From assembly GCA_026418615.1 (NCBI GenBank), contig JAOAAY010000009.1, positions 50,331 through 112,240 of the forward strand: a stretch of DNA of 61,910 bases. The letters run 5' to 3'. Of this stretch, positions 53,211 to 61,910 are shown piece by piece. The translations under genes and the position numbers were made by a program. The notes under the pieces are model-generated. The model ran no database searches. It had not been told where the DNA came from and saw nothing but the letters and a program-made list of their open reading frames with translations. How positions within the stretch are numbered: the first letter of the stretch is position 1; every line of letters starts with the position of its first letter. This DNA is from Candidatus Sumerlaeaceae bacterium. GTDB lineage: Bacteria; Sumerlaeota; Sumerlaeia; Sumerlaeales; Sumerlaeaceae.

Positions 53211-54854
53211 ATGAAAAAGGATGTATATATCTATGACACAACCCTGCGCGACGGCGAGCAGGGGGAGTTTGTCTCTTATTCTCTCGAAGACAAGGTGCGC
53301 ATCGCGCACCGGCTGGACGAGTTTGGCGTAGACTACATTGAGGGCGGCTGGCCGGGATCAAACCCGAAAGCCATGCAATTCTTTGACCGCATGAAGAATG
53401 TCAAGTTGCGCCATGCGAAACTGGCCGCCTTTGGCAGCACCCGCCGCAAGGACTGCAAGCCGGGCAACGACCCGCAGATTCTGACCCTGATTGAGGCAGG
53501 AACGCCGGTCGTGACGATTTTCGGCAAGACTTGGGACCTGCATGTGCGCGAGGCCCTGCGCGTCAGTCCCGAAGAGAATCTTGCCATGATCTTCGAGTCT
53601 GTCGAATACCTGAAAGGCCGCGGCCGGGAAGTGATTTACGACGCCGAACACTTTTTCGACGGCTTCAAGAGCAACCCCGAATACGCCCTGGAGACGCTGA
53701 AGGCAGCCGAGCGCGCCGGAGCGTCGTGTCTCGTGCTGTGCGACACGAACGGCGGCACCATGCCCACTGAAATCCCGGCCATCCTGAAGCGGGTGCGAGA
53801 GGCGGTGCGCGCACCCCTTGGCATGCACACGCACAACGACGCGGGCATGGCTGTTGCCAACACCATTATGGGCGTGGCCGAGGGCGCCGTTCATGTACAG
53901 GGCACTATGAACGGCTACGGCGAGCGGTGCGGCAACGCTGACCTGATTCAGGTCATCCCCAACCTTGAATTGAAATACAATAAACGCTGTCTGCCGCCGG
54001 GGCATCTTAAACAGTTGACGCAGATGGCCCACTTCATCGCCGAAGTGGCCAATATCGCGCCGGATCCGCGCCAGCCGTATGTGGGGCAGACCGTGTTCGC
54101 TCATAAGGGAGGGATCCATGTCAGCGCCGTGCGGCGCAACCCGCTCACCTACGAACACATTCCGCCTGAAACCGTTGGCAATCGCCGACGCGTGCTGGTC
54201 AGCGAACTCAGCGGTCAGAGCAATGTCTTCTCCAAGGCCGAGGAGATGGGGATTGACCTCTCCAAAGCCAGTGACGAGGCCAAGCGCGTCGTCAAGCAGG
54301 TGAAGGCGCTCGAGGCGGAGGGTTATCAGTTTGAGGGCGCTGAAGCGAGTTTCGAACTGCTGGTCAAGAAAGCCCTCGGTCAACACCGCTCGTTTTTCGA
54401 ATTGCAGGGCTTCCGCGTCATCACCTCGCGCTGGGGCCCCGATTCACCGTCTTATGCCGAAGCCATCGTGCGCCTGAAGGTCAACGGCGAGGATCGCCAC
54501 TGCGTGGCCGACGGCGACGGCCCCGTCAACGCTCTCGACCGTGCGCTGCGCAAGGCCTTGGTGCAGGATTATCCCGAAGTGGAAACGGTCCATCTGACCG
54601 ACTTCAAAGTGCGCGTGCTCGACACCAAGGCAGGAACCGCCGCCAAGGTGCGGGTCATGATCGAGTCCAGCGACAGCGAAAAATCTTGGACAACGGTCGG
54701 CGTTTCGGAAAACATTATTGAGGCGTCTTATGCGGCCCTGGTGGACTCCGTAGACTACCAGTTGCTCAAAGTGGAGGAAGAGGGCCCAAAGGCGAAGCGC
54801 AAGGCGGCTCGCAAACCCACGAAAAAAACGAAAACCGGCGGCAAGAAACGCTAA
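53211..54854 (+). CDS. cimA: Citramalate synthase
   Basis: Makes citramalate from pyruvate and acetyl-CoA for the pyruvate route to isoleucine. YDTTLRDGEQGEF is the metal-binding start of the HMGL-like TIM barrel; DYIEGGWPGSNPK, GMHTHNDAGMAVAN (metal His pair) and GYGERCGNADL are citramalate-synthase landmarks, distinct from the isopropylmalate synthase form. The C-terminal LeuA dimer domain (about 380-515) is the allosteric domain. It is followed by a Lys-rich tail (KAKRKAARKPTKKTKTGGKKR in short pieces), an unusual basic extension. At 547 residues it is normal apart from the tail. GAGG eight bases before the ATG. It sits alone; the rest of the isoleucine genes are absent here. Confidence 0.94.
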   Translation: MKKDVYIYDTTLRDGEQGEFVSYSLEDKVRIAHRLDEFGVDYIEGGWPGSNPKAMQFFDRMKNVKLRHAKLAAFGSTRRKDCKPGNDPQILTLIEAGTPVVTIFGKTWDLHVREALRVSPEENLAMIFESVEYLKGRGREVIYDAEHFFDGFKSNPEYALETLKAAERAGASCLVLCDTNGGTMPTEIPAILKRVREAVRAPLGMHTHNDAGMAVANTIMGVAEGAVHVQGTMNGYGERCGNADLIQVIPNLELKYNKRCLPPGHLKQLTQMAHFIAEVANIAPDPRQPYVGQTVFAHKGGIHVSAVRRNPLTYEHIPPETVGNRRRVLVSELSGQSNVFSKAEEMGIDLSKASDEAKRVVKQVKALEAEGYQFEGAEASFELLVKKALGQHRSFFELQGFRVITSRWGPDSPSYAEAIVRLKVNGEDRHCVADGDGPVNALDRALRKALVQDYPEVETVHLTDFKVRVLDTKAGTAAKVRVMIESSDSEKSWTTVGVSENIIEASYAALVDSVDYQLLKVEEEGPKAKRKAARKPTKKTKTGGKKR

Positions 54855-54879
54855 GCGATCCGCATCCTGCGCCGCTTTG

Positions 54880-56295
54880 TCACTCGGCCGGTTGTGGCGG
54901 GTGCTCCGCCGAATGAGGTGGGTCTTCGCGCATGCCGTGGACTGATAACCCTGCCGGGAAGCCGGCGATAGCGGTCAGCGTGCCTGCGCCGGCAAAGGCA
55001 GCCGCTGCGCCGACAATGCCGGTCGTGCCCAGCCAACCATTGTGCAGGCAGGCTGTGCACACCACAAGAGCCACGAGAAGAGCAGAATTCAGGACGAGGT
55101 TGTTCAGGGCAAATACGCGCCCGCGCATCTCGTCGGGAACAGACCGCTGGAGGGCGGTGTCGAGCAGCACGACGACGCCGCCTGCCGCGGCCCCCACGGT
55201 GGCCAGCACTATGTAAACCTGCGACTTGCCGGTCGTGACCGCCAGCAAACCCAAAAAGAGCGCCGACAGGGTGAACATCACTGCCAGAACCCAGCGGACC
55301 GGCAGACGCAGCGCGACGCGCCCGGTGATGATGCCGCCAGTAAACATCCCGAGGCCGAGGCATCCGAACGCATACCCCAGATACATGGTGGTCTCGCGGC
55401 TGGCGGGGTGGTCGGGATCTACTCCGGCAAGCCGTGTAAACACGATGCGGTTGATGACGGTGAACACGGACCCGCCGACAAAGAAGAACAAAGTCGTCAG
55501 CAAAACGCACAGCGCCGGCACGCGGTGGCAGCGCAAGTATGCCAAGCCGTCGGCGACATTGCGCAGGAATGAGCCCGAGCGCTTGAGTTCGCGCCACCGG
55601 GCATGCACGACCACCGATTCGATGGGCGGCATGCGAATCCAAAGCAGCATGAGCATGGAAAAGAAATAGGTTGAGGCATCCAATAGAAACGCGGTTGCGA
55701 GCCCCGGCTCCATCCGGATGGGACCAAGCCAGGGAGTGATGGCAGACAGAAACACACTTTCTCTGGCGAGAGAGGCCGTCAGCACTCCGCCCACGACCGT
55801 ACCAAGCAGGATGGTGAGCGTTCCCATGGTGGAAGTGACGGAGTTGGCGCGCAGCAGGTGCTCCGGCGGCACGATCTCGGGCAAAAACGCGGACCGTGCC
55901 GGCTGGAACAGGCAGGTACCGCAACCGACGATGAATGCGACCCCGTAAAGCGCCGCAGGCGTCACAGACATCGTAAACACAAACGGTAAAGCGGCATAGA
56001 TGATGCCGCGGCAAATATCCGTCACGATCATCAATTTCCGCCGGTCGTAGCGGTCAACCACCGCCCCTGCAAAAGGGCCAATAAGGACATAAGGCAGTAC
56101 GGACCAAAATGTGATCATCGTCGTGTGATCGGCGCCCGCGGCGGCTGTGGCCGTAGCCGACAGAATCGCCACAAGCCCGATTTGGCCTACCCGGTCGCCA
56201 AGAAACGAGACAAACAACCCGAACCAGAGTTTGACAAAGTTTGCATTGCGAAAAACATCCAACAGCGTGGGCTGGCGGGACTCGGCGGCGGACAT
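54880..56295 (-). CDS. MFS transporter (EntS/MFS_3-type)
   Basis: Twelve hydrophobic spans and 471 residues, matching the MFS_3/EntS branch of exporters. The loop after span 2-3 carries GAVVDRYDRRK, the conserved G-x3-D-R-x2-R-R type loop; VGCGTCLFQPARSAFLPEIV and SVPDEMRGRVFALNNL are further MFS_3 landmarks. The N-terminus (LLDVFRNANFVKLWFGLFVS) is the usual start of this group. These proteins often export small peptides, siderophores or drugs; the substrate is unknown. It is convergent with cimA, with 25 bp between stops. The tail after span 12 is Pro/Glu/His-rich. Confidence 0.9.
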   Translation of the reverse strand: MSAAESRQPTLLDVFRNANFVKLWFGLFVSFLGDRVGQIGLVAILSATATAAAGADHTTMITFWSVLPYVLIGPFAGAVVDRYDRRKLMIVTDICRGIIYAALPFVFTMSVTPAALYGVAFIVGCGTCLFQPARSAFLPEIVPPEHLLRANSVTSTMGTLTILLGTVVGGVLTASLARESVFLSAITPWLGPIRMEPGLATAFLLDASTYFFSMLMLLWIRMPPIESVVVHARWRELKRSGSFLRNVADGLAYLRCHRVPALCVLLTTLFFFVGGSVFTVINRIVFTRLAGVDPDHPASRETTMYLGYAFGCLGLGMFTGGIITGRVALRLPVRWVLAVMFTLSALFLGLLAVTTGKSQVYIVLATVGAAAGGVVVLLDTALQRSVPDEMRGRVFALNNLVLNSALLVALVVCTACLHNGWLGTTGIVGAAAAFAGAGTLTAIAGFPAGLSVHGMREDPPHSAEHPPQPAE

Positions 56296-56413
56296 GTGGA
56301 CGAAGCCTAGAAACCGTGCATCGGGGATGTCAACCTGCCGGGGGGATGCCGTTTGTGTTGCACCTCACCAGCCGCAAGGCTAAGCCAAAAGCGAAAAGAG
56401 GAGAGTTTTGGTC

Positions 56414-58072
56414 GTGCGCATGACACCTTGTTTTTGGCTGGCGCTTGCCATGGCATCATGGGTTTTTGCGGTCCCCGGCACAACCCGCGCTGGCGAGCAT
56501 TACGATACGATCATCCGTAATGGCCGGATCATTGACGGCGCCGGGAATCCGTGGTATCGGGGCGATTTGGCCATCCGTGAGGGGCGCATCGCGGCGGTCG
56601 GCTGGCTCGATCCAGCCAGTAGCGCAACGCGCGTCATTGATGCTGCCGACCGGTATGTCACCCCGGGATTCATTGATGTCCACACCCACTGCGAAGGGGA
56701 TCTCACGAGCCAGCCCGAGGCCGAGAACTTCGTTCGCATGGGGGTCACGACCATCGTGACTGGCAATTGCGGCGGATCGTACCTAAACCTCGGCGATGCG
56801 TTCACCTCGCATGCGCAGCGCGGAATCGGCCTGAATATGGCTTCGTTGATCGGACACAATACTGTGCGACGCGAGGTCATGGGCAACCGCAACCGCGCGC
56901 CGACAACGACCGAAACCGAAGCCATGAAAGCCCTTGTGGCCCGTGCGATGGAGGATGGCGCGGTGGGATTCTCCACGGGGCTCATTTATACGCCCGGTCT
57001 CTACGCGAAGACCCCCGAGATTGCCGAACTTGCCGCCGTGGCGGCCCGTTATGGCGGCCTCTACGCTACCCACATGCGCAGCGAGGGACTGGACATCCTG
57101 TCAGCCATTGACGAGGCGCTGAGTGTCGGTCTGCAGGCCAAGATCCCCGTCCAGATTTCTCATTTCAAGATTGTCGCCCCCAAGCGCCACGGTCAGTCCA
57201 CTGTCACCATCGGCATGGTGGAGGAGGCCCGCCGCCGCGGACAGGATGTGACCGTGGATCAGTATGTCTACACGGCCTCCAGCACCGGGTTGCGCTCCAT
57301 TCTGCCGGATGCGGTCCAGGAAGGCACGACTTCCGAGGTCATCGCGCGCATTAACGACCCCGCGCAACGCCAGAAAATCATTGACGAGATGATCGAGGAT
57401 AAACACACCACGGCGGGCCGACCGGACATGTCTTACGCGGTCGTGGCCAACTTCCCCGCAGATCCGTCCGTGAACGGCATGAATCTCAAAGAAATCGCCT
57501 TGCGCTATAAGAACAGCGACTCGTGGCAGGCGCAAATGGAGACCGTGCTCGACATCGTCACAAGCGGGGGTGCCAGTATGGTCTTCCACTCCATAGACGA
57601 AGGCGACCTGCGTCGAATCGCACAATATCCGTTTACGATGTTTGCGAGTGACAGCGGTGTGCGCACCTTTGGCCTTGGAGCCCCGCACCCTCGCGGCTAC
57701 GGCAACAACGCCCGCGTTCTCGCCCACTATGTGCGGGATGAGCAGGTGCTGCGTTTGGAGGACGCCGTGCGCCGCATGACCTCCTTGCCTGCCCAGAGAT
57801 TCCGCTTCCATGACCGCGGCCTGTTACGGCCGGGAGCCGCGGCCGACATTGTGATTTTCGATCTCAATCGCGTGCAAGACCGCTCCACATTCGACTCGCC
57901 GCACGCCTACGCGGAGGGCTTTGATTATGTGTTCGTCAACGGCGTGGCGGTGATCGATGATGGCATCCTGACGCGCAGGTTACCCGGACAAATCCTGTAC
58001 GGACCCGGCCGGCGCAAGCCGCCCACCGAGGCCGGGCCGACGGACAACAAAGTCATTGATACCGCCGGATAA
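56414..58072 (+). CDS. Periplasmic N-acyl-D-amino-acid deacylase (D-aminoacylase)
   Basis: Removes acyl groups from N-acyl-D-amino acids. A signal peptide (about 1-27, ending TTRAG) suggests export. GFIDVHTHCEGD holds metal His90/His92 and TGNCGGS Cys119, the Cys ligand special to D-aminoacylases; YATHMRSEG and ISHFKIVAPKRHGQS carry further metal residues and MFASDSGV the final Asp. At 552 residues it is normal. GTG 56414 is chosen with GGAGAG eight bases before it; ATG 56420 is close behind. Substrates may be D-amino acids from peptidoglycan or peptides. The next gene's start overlaps its end by 17 bp. Confidence 0.9.
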   Translation: MRMTPCFWLALAMASWVFAVPGTTRAGEHYDTIIRNGRIIDGAGNPWYRGDLAIREGRIAAVGWLDPASSATRVIDAADRYVTPGFIDVHTHCEGDLTSQPEAENFVRMGVTTIVTGNCGGSYLNLGDAFTSHAQRGIGLNMASLIGHNTVRREVMGNRNRAPTTTETEAMKALVARAMEDGAVGFSTGLIYTPGLYAKTPEIAELAAVAARYGGLYATHMRSEGLDILSAIDEALSVGLQAKIPVQISHFKIVAPKRHGQSTVTIGMVEEARRRGQDVTVDQYVYTASSTGLRSILPDAVQEGTTSEVIARINDPAQRQKIIDEMIEDKHTTAGRPDMSYAVVANFPADPSVNGMNLKEIALRYKNSDSWQAQMETVLDIVTSGGASMVFHSIDEGDLRRIAQYPFTMFASDSGVRTFGLGAPHPRGYGNNARVLAHYVRDEQVLRLEDAVRRMTSLPAQRFRFHDRGLLRPGAAADIVIFDLNRVQDRSTFDSPHAYAEGFDYVFVNGVAVIDDGILTRRLPGQILYGPGRRKPPTEAGPTDNKVIDTAG

Positions 58073-60308
58073 CGCCGGCAACGCCGGTCCGGGCGCCGCC
58101 AGATCGGGCGGCCTCGGCGGACTCCTCGCTGCGTCCGGCGCGGCTCTCAGTTTTCTTTGCGCCGCGACATTTATCATTTGGGCACAGGTCGCCGGCGGCA
58201 GCAATCCGGCAGCCGCCGAAGCCGCTTTGACGCCACTTCGATCAGTCCGCATGCTTGCTGCCAACCTTGCCGCCGAAGATCTGTTTCACAACTGGGGCGA
58301 GACGCTTCGGACCGGATCGTGGGCCGTTCTGGTTTGGGCTGCGTGGCTGTACGGTGTCGTTGCGGTGGGCACAGCCCTGACACCACGGCTCACAACGGAC
58401 CGCCTCCCACCCTCCGCGCGGATCGCCATATGCTATTGCCTCGGGCTACTTGCCGTGGGCCTGTTGATCTTTTTCATGGGGCTGCTCGGCCTGTTCACCC
58501 GCCCCGCATTGGGCGGCCTGACCGTGGTGTTGCTCCTCGCCGGTTTGGCCGTCTGGCGGAGGGCGGCCGGCTTGCTCGCTGGCTTTCCCGTACCAGGGTG
58601 GCACGCCCGGCGTGATGAGAAGGGATGGAGTTTGGCCGGCGCCGTTCTTGTCGTTGTTTTCGCCGGAGTTTTTTTCTATGCGCTGACACCTCCCATTCAG
58701 TCTGACGCCATGCGTTACCATCTCGCGGCACCGCAGGAATTCCTCAAGGCGGGGCGCATCCACTATTTGCCGCTCAATGCGTTCAGTAATTTTCCGTTGC
58801 TCCTGCAAATGCACTATGCAGTGGCACTGGCCCTCGGTGCGCCGGCGGCGGCACAACTCATGCACTTCGCCACAATGATAGCCTGCTTGCTCATGAGCCA
58901 TGGTCTGGTTTTGGCCACGCTGTCGCCGCAAGCGTCGGAAGAATCGGCCGAAACCCAACGGGCCGCATGGCTGGCCACGCTTCTCTATGCCGGCGCGCCA
59001 GCAAGCCTGATTGTTGGGGCTTGGCCCTTCAATGACCACGCGGTGGCTGTGTTCGTGGTTGGGACGGTGCTGGCGACTCTTGAGGCGGCGCGGCGGCCTT
59101 CGCTACCAGCATTCGTGCTGGCAGGCCTCATGATGGGGGGCGCGCTGGGAACCAAATATTCGGCCGCGGCCGTTGTGGCGGCGGTGGCTTCGTTCGGTTT
59201 GGCGGCGCTAGGGCTGCGACGCCGCTTGAGACAGAGCCTGGCCGGGATCCTCCTGTGCGCAACCGCAGCCGCGGGGACCGGCGGTGTTTGGTTTGCCAAA
59301 AACTTTGCCATGACCGGCAATCCGGTTTATCCCTTGGCGCACAGCCGGTTCAACGGCGGCGAGTGGACGCAGACCAACGCCGACTTTTACCGCGACAAAA
59401 TGGACGAGAAGGGCGCGCCGCGCACGCTCACCGAGTGGGTTGCATCGCCGGTGCGTGCGACTTTCGCCTGGACACGATATGAACATCACCTGCCCGGCGC
59501 GACAGTGCTTGTCGCCTTCACCGCAGGTTTTCTGGGATGCGCTGCGGCCGTCGCGCGCGGTCGGCGCCGGGCATGGCCCGTCGTCTTCACCACCGCTGCT
59601 GCACTGGCCTACCATGGCATCTGGTTCTTCACCTATCAGAGCAACCGGATGATACCGCCCGCAGTGGCCCTGATGGCGCCCGCAGTGGCAGCACTCCTCA
59701 CGGAATGCGGACGGCACCGGGTTTGGATGCGCACTCTTGCGACAACAGCCGTGATCGTGACGCTGGCCTACGGCTGGGCATGGGCCATGCAATGGATTTA
59801 CACCCGTGCCATGCCTTCTGTGCCAGCCTACCTTCTCGGGGCAAATTCGCGCGAGGCTTACCTTTCCCGGGCCTTGTCTTACTACGCCGCGTTTGAGCAA
59901 ATCGGCGACATGCAAGCGCGTCGGACGGTCTCCGAGCCGCGGGCAGATAGGGTTCTGCTGATTGGAGAACATCGCATCTTTTACGGACGCTTCAACGCTG
60001 TCTGGAGCGATTGGTTCGACACCCCGGCCGTCCTCCACATCATCCGCCAGCACGGTGTGTCCACAGCGGCGGAACTGAAACGGGTGTTAGCCGACCGGAA
60101 TATCGGAATCATCCTTTACAATGAAGCCGAACTGGCGGCCGGGCGCCAGATGGAGACCTATTTCAAGCCGCGATTCACCCCTGATGAATGGACCATCCTA
60201 ATGGATTTGCTCGCCATGTCTGATGTTGACAAGTGGGCCATACCGCCCGGCGTGACACTACTCCGGTTTCCCGAGGCCAGACGATCGCCGCGCGAGTCAC
60301 AACCATGA
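58056..60308 (+). CDS. Large GT-C-like membrane protein
   Basis: A 750-residue protein with about 11-13 hydrophobic spans and a soluble C-terminal domain (about 610-750). DAMRYHLAAPQEFLKAG in a loop after a span carries the Asp-Ala and Tyr-His context of GT-C lipid-sugar transferases; GGALGTKYSA and WFAKNFAMTGNPVYPLA are typical of mannosyltransferase-like membrane enzymes (Glycosyltransferase 39-like or DUF-type). The start is uncertain: TTG 58056 overlaps the deacylase stop by 17 bp, and no other in-frame start is near before about residue 66. The next GT-C gene overlaps its stop by four bases, so the three genes are coupled. Confidence 0.65.
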   Translation: MIPPDNAGNAGPGAARSGGLGGLLAASGAALSFLCAATFIIWAQVAGGSNPAAAEAALTPLRSVRMLAANLAAEDLFHNWGETLRTGSWAVLVWAAWLYGVVAVGTALTPRLTTDRLPPSARIAICYCLGLLAVGLLIFFMGLLGLFTRPALGGLTVVLLLAGLAVWRRAAGLLAGFPVPGWHARRDEKGWSLAGAVLVVVFAGVFFYALTPPIQSDAMRYHLAAPQEFLKAGRIHYLPLNAFSNFPLLLQMHYAVALALGAPAAAQLMHFATMIACLLMSHGLVLATLSPQASEESAETQRAAWLATLLYAGAPASLIVGAWPFNDHAVAVFVVGTVLATLEAARRPSLPAFVLAGLMMGGALGTKYSAAAVVAAVASFGLAALGLRRRLRQSLAGILLCATAAAGTGGVWFAKNFAMTGNPVYPLAHSRFNGGEWTQTNADFYRDKMDEKGAPRTLTEWVASPVRATFAWTRYEHHLPGATVLVAFTAGFLGCAAAVARGRRRAWPVVFTTAAALAYHGIWFFTYQSNRMIPPAVALMAPAVAALLTECGRHRVWMRTLATTAVIVTLAYGWAWAMQWIYTRAMPSVPAYLLGANSREAYLSRALSYYAAFEQIGDMQARRTVSEPRADRVLLIGEHRIFYGRFNAVWSDWFDTPAVLHIIRQHGVSTAAELKRVLADRNIGIILYNEAELAAGRQMETYFKPRFTPDEWTILMDLLAMSDVDKWAIPPGVTLLRFPEARRSPRESQP

Positions 60309-61579
60309 TGCGGCCTCTTAACCGCGGCTTCCTCGGGCGCGCCTTCGCGTTGCTGACGCTCGCCGCCGGCGCGGCGCTATACGCGCTACTGCCTGTTCGG
60401 GGCCTGTGGACCGGCCGCCACGATAACGACTTTAAACATCTTTACTTTGGAATGAAGGCGCTGCTCGACGGCAGCAGCCCCTATCCGCCCGAATCGCTGT
60501 TGCTTCAAGCGTCGCGTGCCGGCATGCCCGACGCCAGCCTCAATCCCTTTGTGTACCTGCCGTTCACCGGCCTCTCCTTGGGCTGGCTTTCACCGTTTTC
60601 GCCCGCAGTGGCCTCCCAGATCTGGTTTCTTGTCAGTCATTTCCTTATCCTCGGTTCCTGCATGTTGGCTGCACAAACATTTTTCCCGCGGCGACGCACG
60701 ATGGCCCTGGGGCTCATGCTCGGCGTGTGCGCGGTCTGTCACCCCTTGGCGCGCAGCCTGACCGCGGGACAACTCAACGCGGTTCTCCTGGCTTGTTATG
60801 CAGGCGCCTTTGCCTTCATCATAAAGAACCGGCCATGGGTCGCGGGCGGGTTGCTAGGATTTGGCGCCATGTTCAAATTGTCGCCGGGGCTATTCCTTCT
60901 TCACTTCGTGATCCGGCGCGAGTGGCGCGCTCTGACCGCCATGGCCGTCGCATGCGCGGCGCTGGGGCTGGTCTCGATCGCGGCGGTAGGTATCGCCACG
61001 CACATCGAGTTCATCCCTATGCTGCGCCAGATGGGCTACGGTCGGTCCACCTGGCAGGAATTTGGCGCTGTCTTTTGGAAGGATCCAGCCAACCAGAGCA
61101 TCAACTCACTTCTGACGCATCTGCTTGTGGCAGATAATGGGATTACAGCGCCATGGCTGGCCGGGTCACAAGCGCTCGCCAACAACCTCACCATTTTTGC
61201 CAGCGGTCTGCTGACGCTGATTTATCTGTTCTGTGTGCTTCCATGTCGTCCGGGCGTGCGGCGTGATCCCGCTCCTCCGTTCATGGCTACCCTTCTGCTC
61301 TCGCTCCTGCTTCCCTCCCTCATGTGGGATCATTACCTCGTGCAGGCCCTGCTGCCCGCGGCGTGGCTTTGCTCGCGGGCGATGGAACGGCGCAGTCCGC
61401 TGCTGGCCGTTGAGATGGCGGCTGTTCTTTTCCTGCTGTGTGTGCCCTGGCCTTATCATAGCGGAATATTTCGTGCAGGCATCGGCGTGCCGTTGATGTC
61501 CGTCAAGTTGTTGCCCGTGCTGGTTATGTTTCTGCGGTGCTGCCGGGAGTGTTGCCGGATGCCATCGGCGACGGTCTGA
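60305..61579 (+). CDS. GT87/DUF2029-type polyprenol-phosphate mannosyltransferase-like membrane protein
   Basis: A 424-residue polytopic protein whose first loop after span 1 has GRHDNDFKHLYFGMKALLDG, with Asp residues in the GT-C catalytic context, and SPYPPESLLLQASRAGMP, as in DUF2029 (GT87) proteins that use polyprenyl-phosphate mannose. FVYLPFTGLSLGWLSPFSP, and the basic loop FFPRRRTMALG, follow. ATG 60305 overlaps the previous stop (ATGATG over TGA), so it is translationally coupled. Two GT-C proteins in tandem suggest that a lipid-linked glycan is being built or attached outside the membrane. Confidence 0.8.
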   Translation: MMRPLNRGFLGRAFALLTLAAGAALYALLPVRGLWTGRHDNDFKHLYFGMKALLDGSSPYPPESLLLQASRAGMPDASLNPFVYLPFTGLSLGWLSPFSPAVASQIWFLVSHFLILGSCMLAAQTFFPRRRTMALGLMLGVCAVCHPLARSLTAGQLNAVLLACYAGAFAFIIKNRPWVAGGLLGFGAMFKLSPGLFLLHFVIRREWRALTAMAVACAALGLVSIAAVGIATHIEFIPMLRQMGYGRSTWQEFGAVFWKDPANQSINSLLTHLLVADNGITAPWLAGSQALANNLTIFASGLLTLIYLFCVLPCRPGVRRDPAPPFMATLLLSLLLPSLMWDHYLVQALLPAAWLCSRAMERRSPLLAVEMAAVLFLLCVPWPYHSGIFRAGIGVPLMSVKLLPVLVMFLRCCRECCRMPSATV

Positions 61580-61632
61580 TTATCAGTTGCGTTTCACAGC
61601 CCCGGCTCGAAATCTTCTGATGGCGTGAACTC

Positions 61633-61910
61633 ATGCAGCATGACCGGATGATGAACATGCGTGATGTGTTGGCATTGGTGCTTGCGGGCGGTAGCACGAG
61701 CGGCTTCGGCGTCCTGACCCTCAACCGGGCGAAGGGGGCACTGACTTTTGGCGGACATTACCGCATCGTGGATTTTGCGCTCTCCAACCTGCGCAACTCC
61801 GGTGTGGATCAAGTCGGGCTGATTATCCAGTATCTGCCGTCGTCGCTTATCGAACATGTCGGCGTCGGCCACCCATGGGATTTTCAAGGCTATGGCCGCC
61901 TACTCAAAAT
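61633..61910 (+). CDS. GlgC/GlgD-like nucleotidyltransferase, 3' end cut by window edge
   Basis: The first 92 codons of a nucleotidyltransferase of the ADP-glucose pyrophosphorylase family: VLALVLAGG, then LNRAKGALTFGGHYRIVDFALSNLRNSGVDQVGLIIQY and HVGVGHPWDF (given in short pieces). The glycine-rich loop reads GGSTSGFGVLT instead of GGxGTRLxPLT, so the Arg that contacts the triphosphate in active GlgC is missing; this recalls GlgD-like or regulatory forms. ATG 61633 is taken; ATGs at 61648, 61651 and 61657 are alternatives. The rest lies outside the window. Confidence 0.75.
   Translation, partial: MQHDRMMNMRDVLALVLAGGSTSGFGVLTLNRAKGALTFGGHYRIVDFALSNLRNSGVDQVGLIIQYLPSSLIEHVGVGHPWDFQGYGRLLK

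Noticed and set aside
54851..56014. 387-codon frame on the same strand as the MFS gene in another frame
   Set aside because: The translated product is rich in Arg, His and Cys with no family pattern, while the overlapping frame gives a full MFS protein.

Overview
The window is GC-rich, densely coded bacterial chromosome with about 43 protein genes. I saw no rRNA, tRNA, CRISPR array, transposase or prophage gene. KDO synthesis (kdsA), a secretin (pilQ), a large lipoprotein and periplasmic enzymes indicate a two-membrane, Gram-negative-type cell. The mix of orphan pseudopilin, large secreted beta-helix protein, many unknown secreted proteins and GT-C glycosyltransferases resembles poorly cultured phyla such as Sumerlaeota, Hydrogenedentota or Planctomycetota relatives. 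That placement is an impression, because the window has no marker that fixes the taxon.

Layout. 1-8.4 kb: a partial URO-D-family gene, rarA, trigger factor, an orphan pseudopilin with a strong terminator, a WecG/TagA glycosyltransferase, an RmlC-like epimerase, pheA, and a DnaD-like/DnaC-like helicase-loading pair. 8.5-11.6 kb: two unknown secreted proteins and kdsA. 11.7-17.3 kb: a minus-strand pilM-N-O-P-Q operon ending in a terminator. 17.6-27.9 kb: argJ, a glycosyltransferase, two sugar-nucleotide SDR enzymes flanking an FnIII-like secreted protein, a GT-C membrane protein, lysA and an SGNH hydrolase. 28.1-39.3 kb: a seven-gene island for anaerobic purine (urate/xanthine) breakdown. 39.4-45.6 kb: a five-gene envelope operon of unknown function. 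45.7-52.9 kb: bioF, a 1632-residue secreted beta-helix protein and a small membrane protein. 53.2-61.9 kb: cimA, an MFS transporter, a D-aminoacylase, two GT-C membrane proteins and the start of a GlgC-like gene.

Two regions deserve most attention. The purine island encodes a Mo hydroxylase of the selenium-dependent xanthine dehydrogenase type, a YgfK-like FMN/4Fe-4S protein, an SsnA aminohydrolase, a hydantoinase, carbamate kinase and two fold-type-II PLP enzymes. Its genes lie in divergent and convergent pairs. The YgfK homologue has lost the whole FAD/NAD(P)H module of the E. coli protein, and the xanthine dehydrogenase also lacks an FAD domain, so electron flow must differ from E. coli. 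No YgeW-type carbamoyltransferase or YgeY gene is present here.

The envelope operon holds a 1255-residue helical-repeat lipoprotein flanked by two small paralogous proteins. One paralogue has its own C-terminal membrane anchor. The other lacks an anchor but is preceded by a 37-codon gene for a single-span membrane peptide. I recognise no described system with this composition.
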